Below are positions 57,429 to 64,000 of a stretch of 64,000 nucleotides of DNA, one piece after another. The position numbers and the translations under genes are program-made. This stretch comes from Bacteroidales bacterium. GTDB taxonomy: Bacteria > Bacteroidota > Bacteroidia > Bacteroidales > ML635J-15. The stretch covers positions 1 through 64,000 of the forward strand of contig JAFZRE010000019.1 of the NCBI GenBank assembly GCA_017620015.1, written 5' to 3'. Position 1 is the stretch's first letter, and each line of letters opens with the position of its first letter. The notes beneath the pieces are model-generated. The model searched no databases, had not been told where the DNA came from, and saw only the letters and a program-made list of their open reading frames with translations.

Positions 57429-57881
57429 ATGACACCAGAAGAAATCATAAACAATCTCAACTTGAAACCACACCCTGAAGGTGGCTATTACCGTCAGATT
57501 TATGGGAACGACGAGGCTGGACAAAAGAAAGTTTCCACTATTTACTATATGCTCCGCGATGATGAATTTTCAGCATTCCACAGACTGCACGAAGTTGTTG
57601 AGATCTGGTATTACCATGCAGGAGAACCACTTGACATTTATGTAATTTCACCCGACGGCACTTTGTCGGCACATCGTTTGTCGGCAAACGACGAAATGCA
57701 AGTAGTCATAGAACCAGAGTGCTGGTTTGCCGCAGAATTACCACACAAAAAGGGATTTTCGCTTGTGGGATGTGCCGTCGCACCTGCATTCACTTTCGAT
57801 TGCTTCGAGCTAGCAAAAAAAGAAGATTTACAGCAAATGTACCCACAGCATAACAACCTGATTGCTAAATTGTGTAGGTAA
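57429..57881 (+). CDS. DUF985 cupin protein
   Basis: 150 residues from the ATG at 57429. LKPHPEGGYYRQIYGNDE and STIYYMLRDDEFSAFHRLHE, then EIWYYHAGEPLDIYVISPDG are the family blocks of Cupin_5 (DUF985). The His/Glu residues of FHRLHEVVEIW could bind a metal. Members are thought to be epimerase-like or sugar-binding cupins; no reaction is proven. It converges with the CapA-like gene, 14 bases apart. Confidence 0.9.
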   Translation: MTPEEIINNLNLKPHPEGGYYRQIYGNDEAGQKKVSTIYYMLRDDEFSAFHRLHEVVEIWYYHAGEPLDIYVISPDGTLSAHRLSANDEMQVVIEPECWFAAELPHKKGFSLVGCAVAPAFTFDCFELAKKEDLQQMYPQHNNLIAKLCR

Positions 57882-57895
57882 AACTTTAAATACCA

Positions 57896-59074
57896 CTACT
57901 TTAAATCACGATTTACCACATCGTACAGACCATTGATAAACTCCTTGTTGAAACCAAGGTTGTAGCGATAATGGGTTTTCTCGTAGAATTCGTCGTACTG
58001 TTCTAGCGGCACGAGGGTAAACTTCTTCATGTCGTAGTTCAGATGGTTGACAATTAGATGGTTTGTAATGTCGGAAAAATCCACCTTGCCGTTATCGAGC
58101 GTAACCTTGAATTGGGACAATAGCCCAACTTGGTATGCATTGTCGAAGGTTTCCTGACCTTTGGGCGTGCGGGCAATGTCGTCGTCCTGCGATGCGAAGT
58201 TGCCAAGCGAATAATAAACTAGCGTCTTGTGGTCGCTACCAATGATTTCGACTGGTTGTACCGAATGTGAATGGCTGCCGTAAACGATGTCGGCGCCATG
58301 TTCGTTGAGAAATTTTGCCATTTCCTTCTGCTCGCTGTTAGGCTCAAAGGTAAATTCCGTTCCCCAGTGCATCATCACGATAAGCACATCGACTTGCGGT
58401 CTAAGAGCTGACATTTCATTGGCAACCAATGTTTTGTACTCATCGGTAACTTTACGCGTTTCTGGGCTACGATACAATCCGACGAGATTTCTGTATTGCT
58501 GCGGAACAATCTGGTTAGTACTTAGCGTATATGCCAGAAATCCGAACTTTATGCCGTTCTTTTCAACGATTCTTGGTGTTTCGCGGTCTTGCTGGCTACG
58601 GTAAGTGCCTACTGTTACAATATCGGTGCTGTCGAAGAAGTCGAGAGTGGAGTTTATCCCTTCGATGCCGCGGTCGAATGTGTGGTTGTTTGCGGTTGAC
58701 AACACCTGCATATCGAGTGATGCCACCAGTTCGCCAATGTAGTGCGGTGCGCAAAAATTGTAGTTGTCGCCGCTGACTTTCATGCGGTCGTTGCCGATTA
58801 CGACTTCCATGTTGCCAACGGAGAGGTCGTCGTCTTCGAAGTATTTCTTTACAAGTGCAAAGTAGGAATTTCGGTCGTAGCCGTTATCGACAGCCGAGAA
58901 AAACGGAGCTTCGAATAGGAAGTCTCCGACAAAGGTCAGCTTTGCTTCGCGTGGGGAAGATGTAATTGTGTCTTCTGCAATGGTCTCTGCATTTGTTTCT
59001 TTTTGTTGTGTATTTGATTTGCAACTGCAAGATAACAATGCGATTACGATTAGGAATGCGATGCTTCTATGCAT
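57896..59074 (-). CDS. CapA-family (PGA_cap) metallophosphatase-like lipoprotein
   Basis: 392 residues from the ATG at 59074 (MHRSIAFLIVIALLSCSC). The PGA_cap domain shows LTFVGDFLFEAPF, VLSTANNHTFDRG, VDVLIVMMHWGTEF and VYGSHSHSVQP, which carry the metal-binding His/Asn/Asp residues of the calcineurin-like fold. In Gram-positives CapA takes part in poly-gamma-glutamate capsule synthesis. In Bacteroidales isolated members are common and unassigned. Three tandem repeats lie in its upstream region. Confidence 0.87.
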   Translation of the reverse strand: MHRSIAFLIVIALLSCSCKSNTQQKETNAETIAEDTITSSPREAKLTFVGDFLFEAPFFSAVDNGYDRNSYFALVKKYFEDDDLSVGNMEVVIGNDRMKVSGDNYNFCAPHYIGELVASLDMQVLSTANNHTFDRGIEGINSTLDFFDSTDIVTVGTYRSQQDRETPRIVEKNGIKFGFLAYTLSTNQIVPQQYRNLVGLYRSPETRKVTDEYKTLVANEMSALRPQVDVLIVMMHWGTEFTFEPNSEQKEMAKFLNEHGADIVYGSHSHSVQPVEIIGSDHKTLVYYSLGNFASQDDDIARTPKGQETFDNAYQVGLLSQFKVTLDNGKVDFSDITNHLIVNHLNYDMKKFTLVPLEQYDEFYEKTHYRYNLGFNKEFINGLYDVVNRDLK

Positions 59075-59102
59075 TATACTATTCAATTTTATTGTTCTTC
59101 GT

Positions 59103-59366
59103 TTATGCGTTGTCACAATTTTTGCGTTGCTGTCGCTGCAAAAATATGCGCCAACGCTATCTATAAATCACTTCGTTCTATAAATATGTAACCTCTCCGA
59201 GGTTATGGTTGCTGTCGCTGCAAAAATGTGCGCCAACGCGACCTATATTCATTATTTTCTATAAATATGTAACCTCTTCGAGGTTGTGGTTGCCGTCGCT
59301 GTAAAAATGCGTGCCAACGCTATTTATACATCTTTAGTCTATAATATGCAACCTCTCCGAGGTTGG
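59103..59366. repeat. Three tandem ~80-bp units upstream of the CapA-like gene
   Basis: Units (about 59125-59207, 59208-59287, 59288-59366) each read CGCTG-AAAAATATGCGCCAAC..., then CTATAAATATGTAACCTC and TCCGAGGTT. A fourth copy lies at 925-1027. The minus strand of the first unit has TATTTTTG, a -7-like box, facing the gene. Confidence 0.8.
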
Positions 59367-59408
59367 GTGATTTCCTCACGAAACACATTGTGAATCAAAT
59401 GTATTAAA

Positions 59409-60485
59409 TTACCGTTTGCCTGCAATGCGATTCAGACCTTCGATGGCTGGTTCATAGTTTGTTTCGAGTTTCAGAGCCTTGCGGTAGTCGGCTTCGGCAA
59501 GCTGGTATTGCTTGTTTTGTGCGTATGCATCGCCGCGCTTGGCAAAAGTCTCGAAAGCGGTTGTGTCGCAAGCCAATGCGTTTGAATAGTAGTTTATTGC
59601 CGTATTGTAGCGGTCTGGTTCGAGGCTTATGTTGCTATACATATCGCCAAGGTCGGTGTATGCAAGGAAAGTCCAATACGATATGCTATCCATTTGTGCG
59701 GCTTCAATGTAGGTATCCTTTGCTTCCTCGTAGTACCCGAAATTGCGAAGCGACCAACCATTCCAATACCTAATTTCCTGATTATCGGGAAATTTTGAAA
59801 TAGCAGTCTTGAAATATTCCAAAGCAATGGAATCGCCAAGTTCGGTAAGACTCACGCCGATAAGGTTGTATGCTTCCCAGTTTTCGTCATCATACTCAAC
59901 GGCTTTCTTGAAGGCTGCCAGTGCATCTTGTCTCCACTTACGCGTGTTGGCGGTATCCGATTCCGTTTCGGAAGCCTTGCGGAGAATTATGCCACGGACA
60001 AAATATGAATCACCATTTTGCAGATTGTTAAGTTCAAGGAATTGTATTTCCTGCATTGCTTCCTGGAACATTCCCACATAAATGAAAATCTTTGCTAGAT
60101 CGATATGCGCCTGTGGATACGACGGATAGCGGTTGATGCATTTGTTGAGCACTTCCTTCGCCTTTTCCGAACCATTTGCCTTGAGCATATAAAGACTTGC
60201 TAACTTGCTGTAATACGGTGGTTTCGTAGAATCGACCTTCATTGCGATTTCCATATCGTTTATTGCCTCGTCAAGGTTACCATTGATAAATTGCAAGTCG
60301 GAACGCTGTACGAACAATGCCGCATCGTGGGGATTTTGCCGAATTTGGTCCGACAGCATCTGTATGCTGTCGTCCAAAGTCTTCGGTTCTATTATTTCTC
60401 CGCCATCGCCATTTCCGTCTTCCTTACACGAATATGCAAGCATCGTAAATGCAAGTAGCAGAACTAGATACAAATAATGTTTCAT
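59409..60485 (-). CDS. TPR lipoprotein
   Basis: 358 residues: signal [20 protein letters not shown], an acidic linker and about eight TPR units (AALFVQRSDLQFINGNLDEA, PQAHIDLAKIFIYVGMFQEA, AETFAKRGDAYAQNKQYQLA-like). It is a periplasmic or outer-membrane scaffold. Its start shares one base with the stop of recA, so it is the third gene of a bcp-recA-TPR operon, an order found in other Bacteroidales. Confidence 0.88.
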   Translation of the reverse strand: MKHYLYLVLLLAFTMLAYSCKEDGNGDGGEIIEPKTLDDSIQMLSDQIRQNPHDAALFVQRSDLQFINGNLDEAINDMEIAMKVDSTKPPYYSKLASLYMLKANGSEKAKEVLNKCINRYPSYPQAHIDLAKIFIYVGMFQEAMQEIQFLELNNLQNGDSYFVRGIILRKASETESDTANTRKWRQDALAAFKKAVEYDDENWEAYNLIGVSLTELGDSIALEYFKTAISKFPDNQEIRYWNGWSLRNFGYYEEAKDTYIEAAQMDSISYWTFLAYTDLGDMYSNISLEPDRYNTAINYYSNALACDTTAFETFAKRGDAYAQNKQYQLAEADYRKALKLETNYEPAIEGLNRIAGKR

Positions 60486-61495
60486 TATTTTGCTGAAATC
60501 TTTTCCCTAATCTTGTTTTCGATTTCCTCTCTCATTTCAGGGTTGTCCTCGATGAGTTGCTTTACGGTGTCGCGTCCCTGTCCAAGCTTGGTCTCTCCGT
60601 AGCTGAACCACGAACCACTCTTCTTTATGATTTCAAGTTCGACAGCCATATCGATGATTTCACCAGTCTTGGAAATACCTTCGCCGTAGAGAATGTCGAA
60701 TTCTGCCTGTTTGAATGGCGGAGCAACCTTGTTCTTTACAACCTTTACCTTGGTGCGGTTTCCGATGACGGTGTCGCCGTCCTTTAGCTGACCGATGCGG
60801 CGTATGTCGAGACGGATTGATGCGTAGAATTTCAGTGCGTTACCACCTGTAGTGGTTTCGGGATTGCCGAACATTACACCGATTTTTTCACGCAACTGGT
60901 TGATGAAGATGCAGCAGGTCTGTGTCTTGTTGATTGTTGCTGTGAGTTTGCGCAATGCCTGTGACATCAGTCGTGCTTGAAGACCCATCTTCGAGTCGCC
61001 CATTTCGCCTTCAATTTCGGCTTTTGGTGTAAGTGCTGCCACCGAGTCGATTACGATGATGTCGATTGCACCCGAGCGGATAAGGTTGTCGGCAATTTCG
61101 AGAGCCTGTTCGCCATTGTCGGGCTGCGAGATGATAAGGTTGTCGATATCGACGCCAAGTTTTTCGGCATAGAAGCGGTCGAAAGCGTGTTCGGCATCGA
61201 TTATTGCTGCGATACCGCCGTTTTTCTGGGCTTCGGCGATGGCGTGGATTGCCAAAGTTGTCTTACCTGACGATTCGGGACCGTAAATCTCAATTACTCG
61301 TCCGCGCGGATAACCGCCAACGCCAAGTGCTGCGTCGAGAGCAATCGAACCTGACTTTATAACTGGTACATTTTCGACTACCTGAGCGCCAAGCATCATG
61401 ATAGAGCCCTTGCCGTAGTCCTTTTCTATTTTACCCATTGCAAGCTGAACTGCTTTCAGCTTTTCTTTTCTGATTTCTTCTGGTGTTTCTGCCAT
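60485..61495 (-). CDS. recA: Recombinase RecA
   Basis: 336 residues. Walker [36 protein letters not shown] as Walker B and loop L1 region, the L2-side block [20 protein letters not shown], and a C-terminal helical domain. The C-terminus ([12 protein letters not shown]) lacks the acidic tail of E. coli RecA, as usual in the phylum. Central to homologous recombination and the SOS response. It lies 13 bases behind bcp. Confidence 0.99.
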   Translation of the reverse strand: MAETPEEIRKEKLKAVQLAMGKIEKDYGKGSIMMLGAQVVENVPVIKSGSIALDAALGVGGYPRGRVIEIYGPESSGKTTLAIHAIAEAQKNGGIAAIIDAEHAFDRFYAEKLGVDIDNLIISQPDNGEQALEIADNLIRSGAIDIIVIDSVAALTPKAEIEGEMGDSKMGLQARLMSQALRKLTATINKTQTCCIFINQLREKIGVMFGNPETTTGGNALKFYASIRLDIRRIGQLKDGDTVIGNRTKVKVVKNKVAPPFKQAEFDILYGEGISKTGEIIDMAVELEIIKKSGSWFSYGETKLGQGRDTVKQLIEDNPEMREEIENKIREKISAK

Positions 61496-61508
61496 ATCTG
61501 TAATTTTT

Positions 61509-61970
61509 TTATTCTAATACTTTGATTATCTGTTCTGTGTGATTTTTTGTATCGACTTTTGTAAACACTTCGTCAATGATTCCATTCTCGTTGACAATGA
61601 ATGTAGTGCGCAAAATACCGTAGTATTCGCGACCAGCCATCTTTTTCTTGTCCCACACGCCAAATGCGTTTACAATCACCTTGTCGCTGTCGCTGATAAG
61701 GTCGAAAGGAAGCGAATTCTTTTCAATGAACTTCTTGTGGCTTGCAATCGAGTCGGTGCTTACGCCGATTATGGTATATCCGCGCTTCATCCAGAAGTTG
61801 TAGTTGTCGCGCAGGTCGCAGGCTTCGGCAGTACAGCCGGGAGTACTGTCCTTCGGATAAAAGTATAGGATATATTTTTTGCCAGCAAGCATTTCGCTGC
61901 CTATCATTTCGTCGTTCTGGTTCTTTCCGCTGAACGACGGTGCTTTGTCGCCTTTTTTGAGTGTTATCAT
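61509..61970 (-). CDS. bcp: Thioredoxin-dependent peroxiredoxin (Bcp/PrxQ)
   Basis: 153 residues. [20 protein letters not shown] holds the peroxidatic Cys (TPGCT) and the resolving Cys five residues later, as in Prx[21 protein letters not shown] follows. It reduces peroxides with thioredoxin. It is the first gene of the bcp-recA-TPR operon. Confidence 0.96.
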   Translation of the reverse strand: MITLKKGDKAPSFSGKNQNDEMIGSEMLAGKKYILYFYPKDSTPGCTAEACDLRDNYNFWMKRGYTIIGVSTDSIASHKKFIEKNSLPFDLISDSDKVIVNAFGVWDKKKMAGREYYGILRTTFIVNENGIIDEVFTKVDTKNHTEQIIKVLE

Positions 61971-61990
61971 TGTCGTTTGTGTTTAAGTTA

Positions 61991-61998
61991 CAAAAATA
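61991..61998 (-). promoter_or_regulatory. -7 box of the bcp-recA operon
   Basis: TATTTTTG on the minus strand, 21 bases before the bcp ATG. Confidence 0.45.
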
Positions 61999-62091
61999 AT
62001 TTCAATTTTTCGTCTTTGTGCTCGTTGTTGCAAAAACTTTTTAACAACTTTGCAAAGGAACATTTTTCATTGCTATTTCTAAATTTATTAC

Positions 62092-62178
62092 TATTTTTGC
62101 ATTGATTAGCATTGTGAGTTGCGCGGAACGTATATTCCTGCCACATTGCTAAACAAAGCACGGGTTAACCGTGCTTTA
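62092..62178 (+). ncRNA. Probable small structured RNA
   Basis: The -7 box TATTTTTG (62092-62099) is followed, where the transcript should begin, by TTAGCATTGTG (62106-62116). This pairs with CACATTGCTAA (62142-62152) with one mismatch and encloses GGAA/TTCC. A perfect terminator follows: AAAGCACGG, loop GTTAA, CCGTGCTTT, then ATTTTAT. No ORF lies between. The product would be about 75 nt. On the minus strand the same hairpin can end the gene at 62181-62597. Confidence 0.55.
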
Positions 62179-62180
62179 TT

Positions 62181-62597
62181 TTATGGAGGAATTGTTACAG
62201 AATAATACAAAACGCCCCTATGTTCAGTTGCTGCAACTAATATTTTAGCCTTGCCATATCCGATTAGTAGAGCTTTGAGTCCAATCATAAAAACTGCTCC
62301 GAATTTATTAGTCTGTGTATTTGACGTCGGGAGATAAAATCTTTCAAACTCAGCATTTTTGACGAGATTCAACAGATTAAGAGCCGCTATTGTCGAATTT
62401 ACTGAAACAGAAGCGTTTTCTGCAATTTCCTTAATGCTTTTATTCTCAATCTTCACATATACGCCAAGACTTCCACAAAAAGCCACACAATCTTTCAAAG
62501 GGCTTAATTGTTTCTTGATAAAAGACCGCCTAAGTTGCACAGTCATAGGAATAGCATCTATTATTTCCTTTGCCACTATGTTTTGGACAAGTTTCAT
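62181..62597 (-). CDS. Unknown protein with a helix-turn-helix-like segment
   Basis: 138 residues. The middle (NKSIKEIAENASVSVNSTIA followed by ALNLLNLVKNAEF) resembles a winged-helix DNA-binding region. The N-terminal part is basic (LRRSFIKKQLSPL). No family is recognised. It lies 17 bases behind ssb in the same direction. Together with ssb and the two genes upstream it looks like part of a mobile element module. Confidence 0.55.
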   Translation of the reverse strand: MKLVQNIVAKEIIDAIPMTVQLRRSFIKKQLSPLKDCVAFCGSLGVYVKIENKSIKEIAENASVSVNSTIAALNLLNLVKNAEFERFYLPTSNTQTNKFGAVFMIGLKALLIGYGKAKILVAATEHRGVLYYSVTIPP

Positions 62598-62614
62598 ACC
62601 GCCTTTACCTCTTT

Positions 62615-62959
62615 TTAGGCAGCATCAGCCTTATCCTGCTTATTCAGGCAGAACGCTTCATTTGCAACCACCTCGGTGACATACCGCTTGATCTTGTTCT
62701 GGTCTTCGTAGCTGTGGCTCGTAAGTTTTCCCTCAACTAGGATTTCGTCTCCCTTGTGGAAATAACGCTCCACTTTCTCGGCAAGCCTGTTCCAAGCCAC
62801 GATGTTGTGCCACTGGGTGTTGTTTTTCACCTGTCCGTTTTCGGAATACTGCTCGTTTGTTGCGATTGAAAACCTTGCAACTTTTCCGTTCTTTGTCTCT
62901 CTTACCATGGGGTCGCTACCTAGGCGACCAACCAACTGTACATGATTTCTAAATTCCAT
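62615..62959 (-). CDS. ssb: Single-stranded DNA-binding protein, short form
   Basis: 114 residues with the OB fold: RNHVQLVGRLGSDPMVRETK, FSIATNEQYSENGQVKNNTQ, WHNIVAWNRLAEKVERYFHK and GDEILVEGKLTSHSYEDQNK. The glycine-rich linker and the acidic DDDIPF-like tail are missing; the chain ends NKQDKADAA. The absence of that protein-interaction tip is usual in accessory SSBs of plasmids and conjugative elements, so this is probably not the main chromosomal ssb. Confidence 0.93.
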   Translation of the reverse strand: MEFRNHVQLVGRLGSDPMVRETKNGKVARFSIATNEQYSENGQVKNNTQWHNIVAWNRLAEKVERYFHKGDEILVEGKLTSHSYEDQNKIKRYVTEVVANEAFCLNKQDKADAA

Positions 62960-63086
62960 AATTTTTAAAATTTTTAATTGTTAATATTTCTTGTTTTTAA
63001 ATTTTTCTGTTATTTTTGCACTATCAAGTTGTTGGGTTTGTGCTTGCGGGATGGCGCGGTCGAAATACCTGACAACTTTTTTGTTT

Positions 63087-63587
63087 TTAAGGTTCAGGAT
63101 ATATTAATATTTCATTCTCGCTGTTGCCTATTTTTCTTATATCTCGCCAAAAAGCTGTCCTGATATTGCATATTTCAACATTGTTTTTCGTCTTCTTTAA
63201 AGTCACTCCGACACAAACAACATTACCTTCCAATGCTATGGTGGTATATAAACGAAACGATTTTTCTTTTTTAGGAAGGTATTCCGCTATTGCAAGTGGA
63301 TTATTGATATTCTTGATAACTTTTATCCAATCGTTATCATCAAGTTGGTGTCCTACGACGGTATGCCTTTGACTAAAAGCCGACCTTCCAATAGTTATAT
63401 CTCCTTTCATACCATACTTTTGTAATAGTTCGCCTGTTTTTCCAATATGGAAGAACCTTGCTTCGTTTCCTTCATAAACCTTTCCTCTTTCAAGAAAGGC
63501 GACAAAACGTGCCAGCTCGGTGCCGTTCTCTTGGTCGTATAGCCTGATTTTGTCTTGTAATATGTCGTTTAAATTTGTCATTGTCAA
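63087..63587 (-). CDS. PBECR-like phage/mobile-element protein
   Basis: 166 residues. FFHIGKTGELLQKYGMKGDI and TIGRSAFSQRHTVVGHQLDD, then INNPLAIAEYLPK and RTAFWRDIR show the layout of PBECR (Barnase/EndoU/colicin/RelE-like) domains carried by phage and conjugative-element polyvalent proteins. Here the domain is nearly the whole protein. The catalytic residues are probably among the His and Arg of GRSAFSQRH and the end (RTAFWR). RNase activity is a family-level guess. Confidence 0.6.
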   Translation of the reverse strand: MTMTNLNDILQDKIRLYDQENGTELARFVAFLERGKVYEGNEARFFHIGKTGELLQKYGMKGDITIGRSAFSQRHTVVGHQLDDNDWIKVIKNINNPLAIAEYLPKKEKSFRLYTTIALEGNVVCVGVTLKKTKNNVEICNIRTAFWRDIRKIGNSENEILIYPEP

Positions 63588-63670
63588 TTTCTTTCGTCTT
63601 TGTTGCTGATATTTTTTTATGCATTACGATTCTGGCAATTGAATTTCTTTTTATTCATTGCATTTGTTGA

Positions 63671-64000
63671 TTATTTTTGATTTTTTATTGGATTCTTAAA
63701 ATTTTTCACTATTTTTGTAGCGAGATTCAAATCCAGATAGGTAGGCTCAGAGAAAGTCATTCCCTGAATATCTATCAAATTTTGAATCTTTTTTTTATTT
63801 AGGTATAATGCCTTTCCCTGTAATATCCAGTTTAACCATTCATGATTGCCTTTTGGAAATATACCGCGTATATTTGACACGGATATACAGTTAGCATTGT
63901 ACGTATTGAAATGTATTCCGACCAAAAAATTCTTTTCATTATATTGAAGTTCCGTAATTATGTTTTGTGCTTTGTTGGAATCTCCGTATATGAATATGGC
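63671..64000 (-). CDS. C-terminal part of a mobile-element protein, cut by the window end
   Basis: The frame is open through the last base of the window, so at least 109 residues and no start in view. It reads AIFIYGDSNKAQNIITELQY at the visible beginning, then GIHFNTYNANCISVSNIRGI and HEWLNWILQGKALYLNKKKI. This style matches polyvalent proteins of phages or conjugative elements that contain PBECR/methylase/LPD domains. It lies 83 bases upstream of the PBECR-like gene in the same direction. Confidence 0.5.
   Translation of the reverse strand, partial: AIFIYGDSNKAQNIITELQYNEKNFLVGIHFNTYNANCISVSNIRGIFPKGNHEWLNWILQGKALYLNKKKIQNLIDIQGMTFSEPTYLDLNLATKIVKNFKNPIKNQK

Noticed and set aside
59103..59366. 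CRISPR array
   Set aside because: Only three units of ~80 bp, diverged along their whole length, without unique spacers and without cas genes.

Overview
The window looks like a chromosomal segment of a Bacteroidales (Bacteroidota) bacterium, outside the genera I can name with confidence. Grounds: many genes are preceded by the Bacteroidota -7 promoter box TAnnTTTG; Shine-Dalgarno sequences are mostly weak; there are many short SPII lipoproteins of Bacteroidales style; GlnRS, RecA, Mfd, LpxD, TyrS and a thrS-infC-rpmI-rplT operon are all of this type. Intergenic DNA is full of palindromes and dispersed repeats. I saw no tRNA, rRNA or CRISPR array.

Layout. 0.5-3.3 kb: an orphan MNT-type nucleotidyltransferase and an S9 peptidase lipoprotein. 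3.4-9.1 kb: a defence island with a two-gene ABC-type ATPase/PD-(D/E)XK nuclease operon, divergent from an EVE-like McrB plus McrC, followed by an AAA/DUF4143 ATPase. 9.5-13.3 kb: a lipoprotein gene with a C10 tract, tyrS and a WYL regulator. 13.4-32.2 kb: a large accessory region. It holds a run of small orphan genes, a radical-SAM/RiPP cluster, a two-gene STAND ATPase system (cold-shock/TPR/NTPase protein plus NTPase-HEPN protein), a tandem array of tiny membrane peptides, two DUF1232 proteins, zinc-ribbon proteins, an ATPase-DUF234 gene and an LHH nuclease. 32.4-42 kb: translation housekeeping genes, a retropepsin-like/PDZ protein, an InlB-repeat beta-helix lipoprotein, ahcY, rsmE and lolD. 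42-45.5 kb: tandem paralogous lipoproteins, another DUF4143 ATPase between direct repeats, and a YafQ toxin-antitoxin pair. 45.6-57 kb: glnS-coaD, an antiporter, a retropepsin-like protein, lpxD, a DUF1016 nuclease, mfd and a lipoprotein. 57.4-62 kb: a DUF985 cupin, a CapA-like lipoprotein, a TPR lipoprotein, recA, bcp and a probable small RNA. 62.2-64 kb: ssb, a PBECR-like protein and a truncated gene, which look like the edge of a mobile element.

The strongest candidate for something undescribed is at 26.6-28.5 kb. Six copies of an RNA leader, each able to form the same H-type pseudoknot (two 7-bp helices, a two-base AA loop and an inserted hairpin), sit directly before the ribosome-binding site of six tiny hydrophobic peptide genes. 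The helices are kept by compensatory changes while the sequence drifts. Three short leader ORFs overlap or read through downstream peptide starts. The layout recalls arrays of type I toxins or a translationally gated peptide family.

Second is a RiPP cluster (17.0-20.1 kb) whose putative precursor ends in GCGCWGPWFTN. It lies next to a separately promoted STAND/HEPN operon. Three accessory transcription units share one promoter architecture: a TGCC(A/G)A-N-TTGGCA palindrome exactly 11 bases before the -7 box. This suggests a common regulator.
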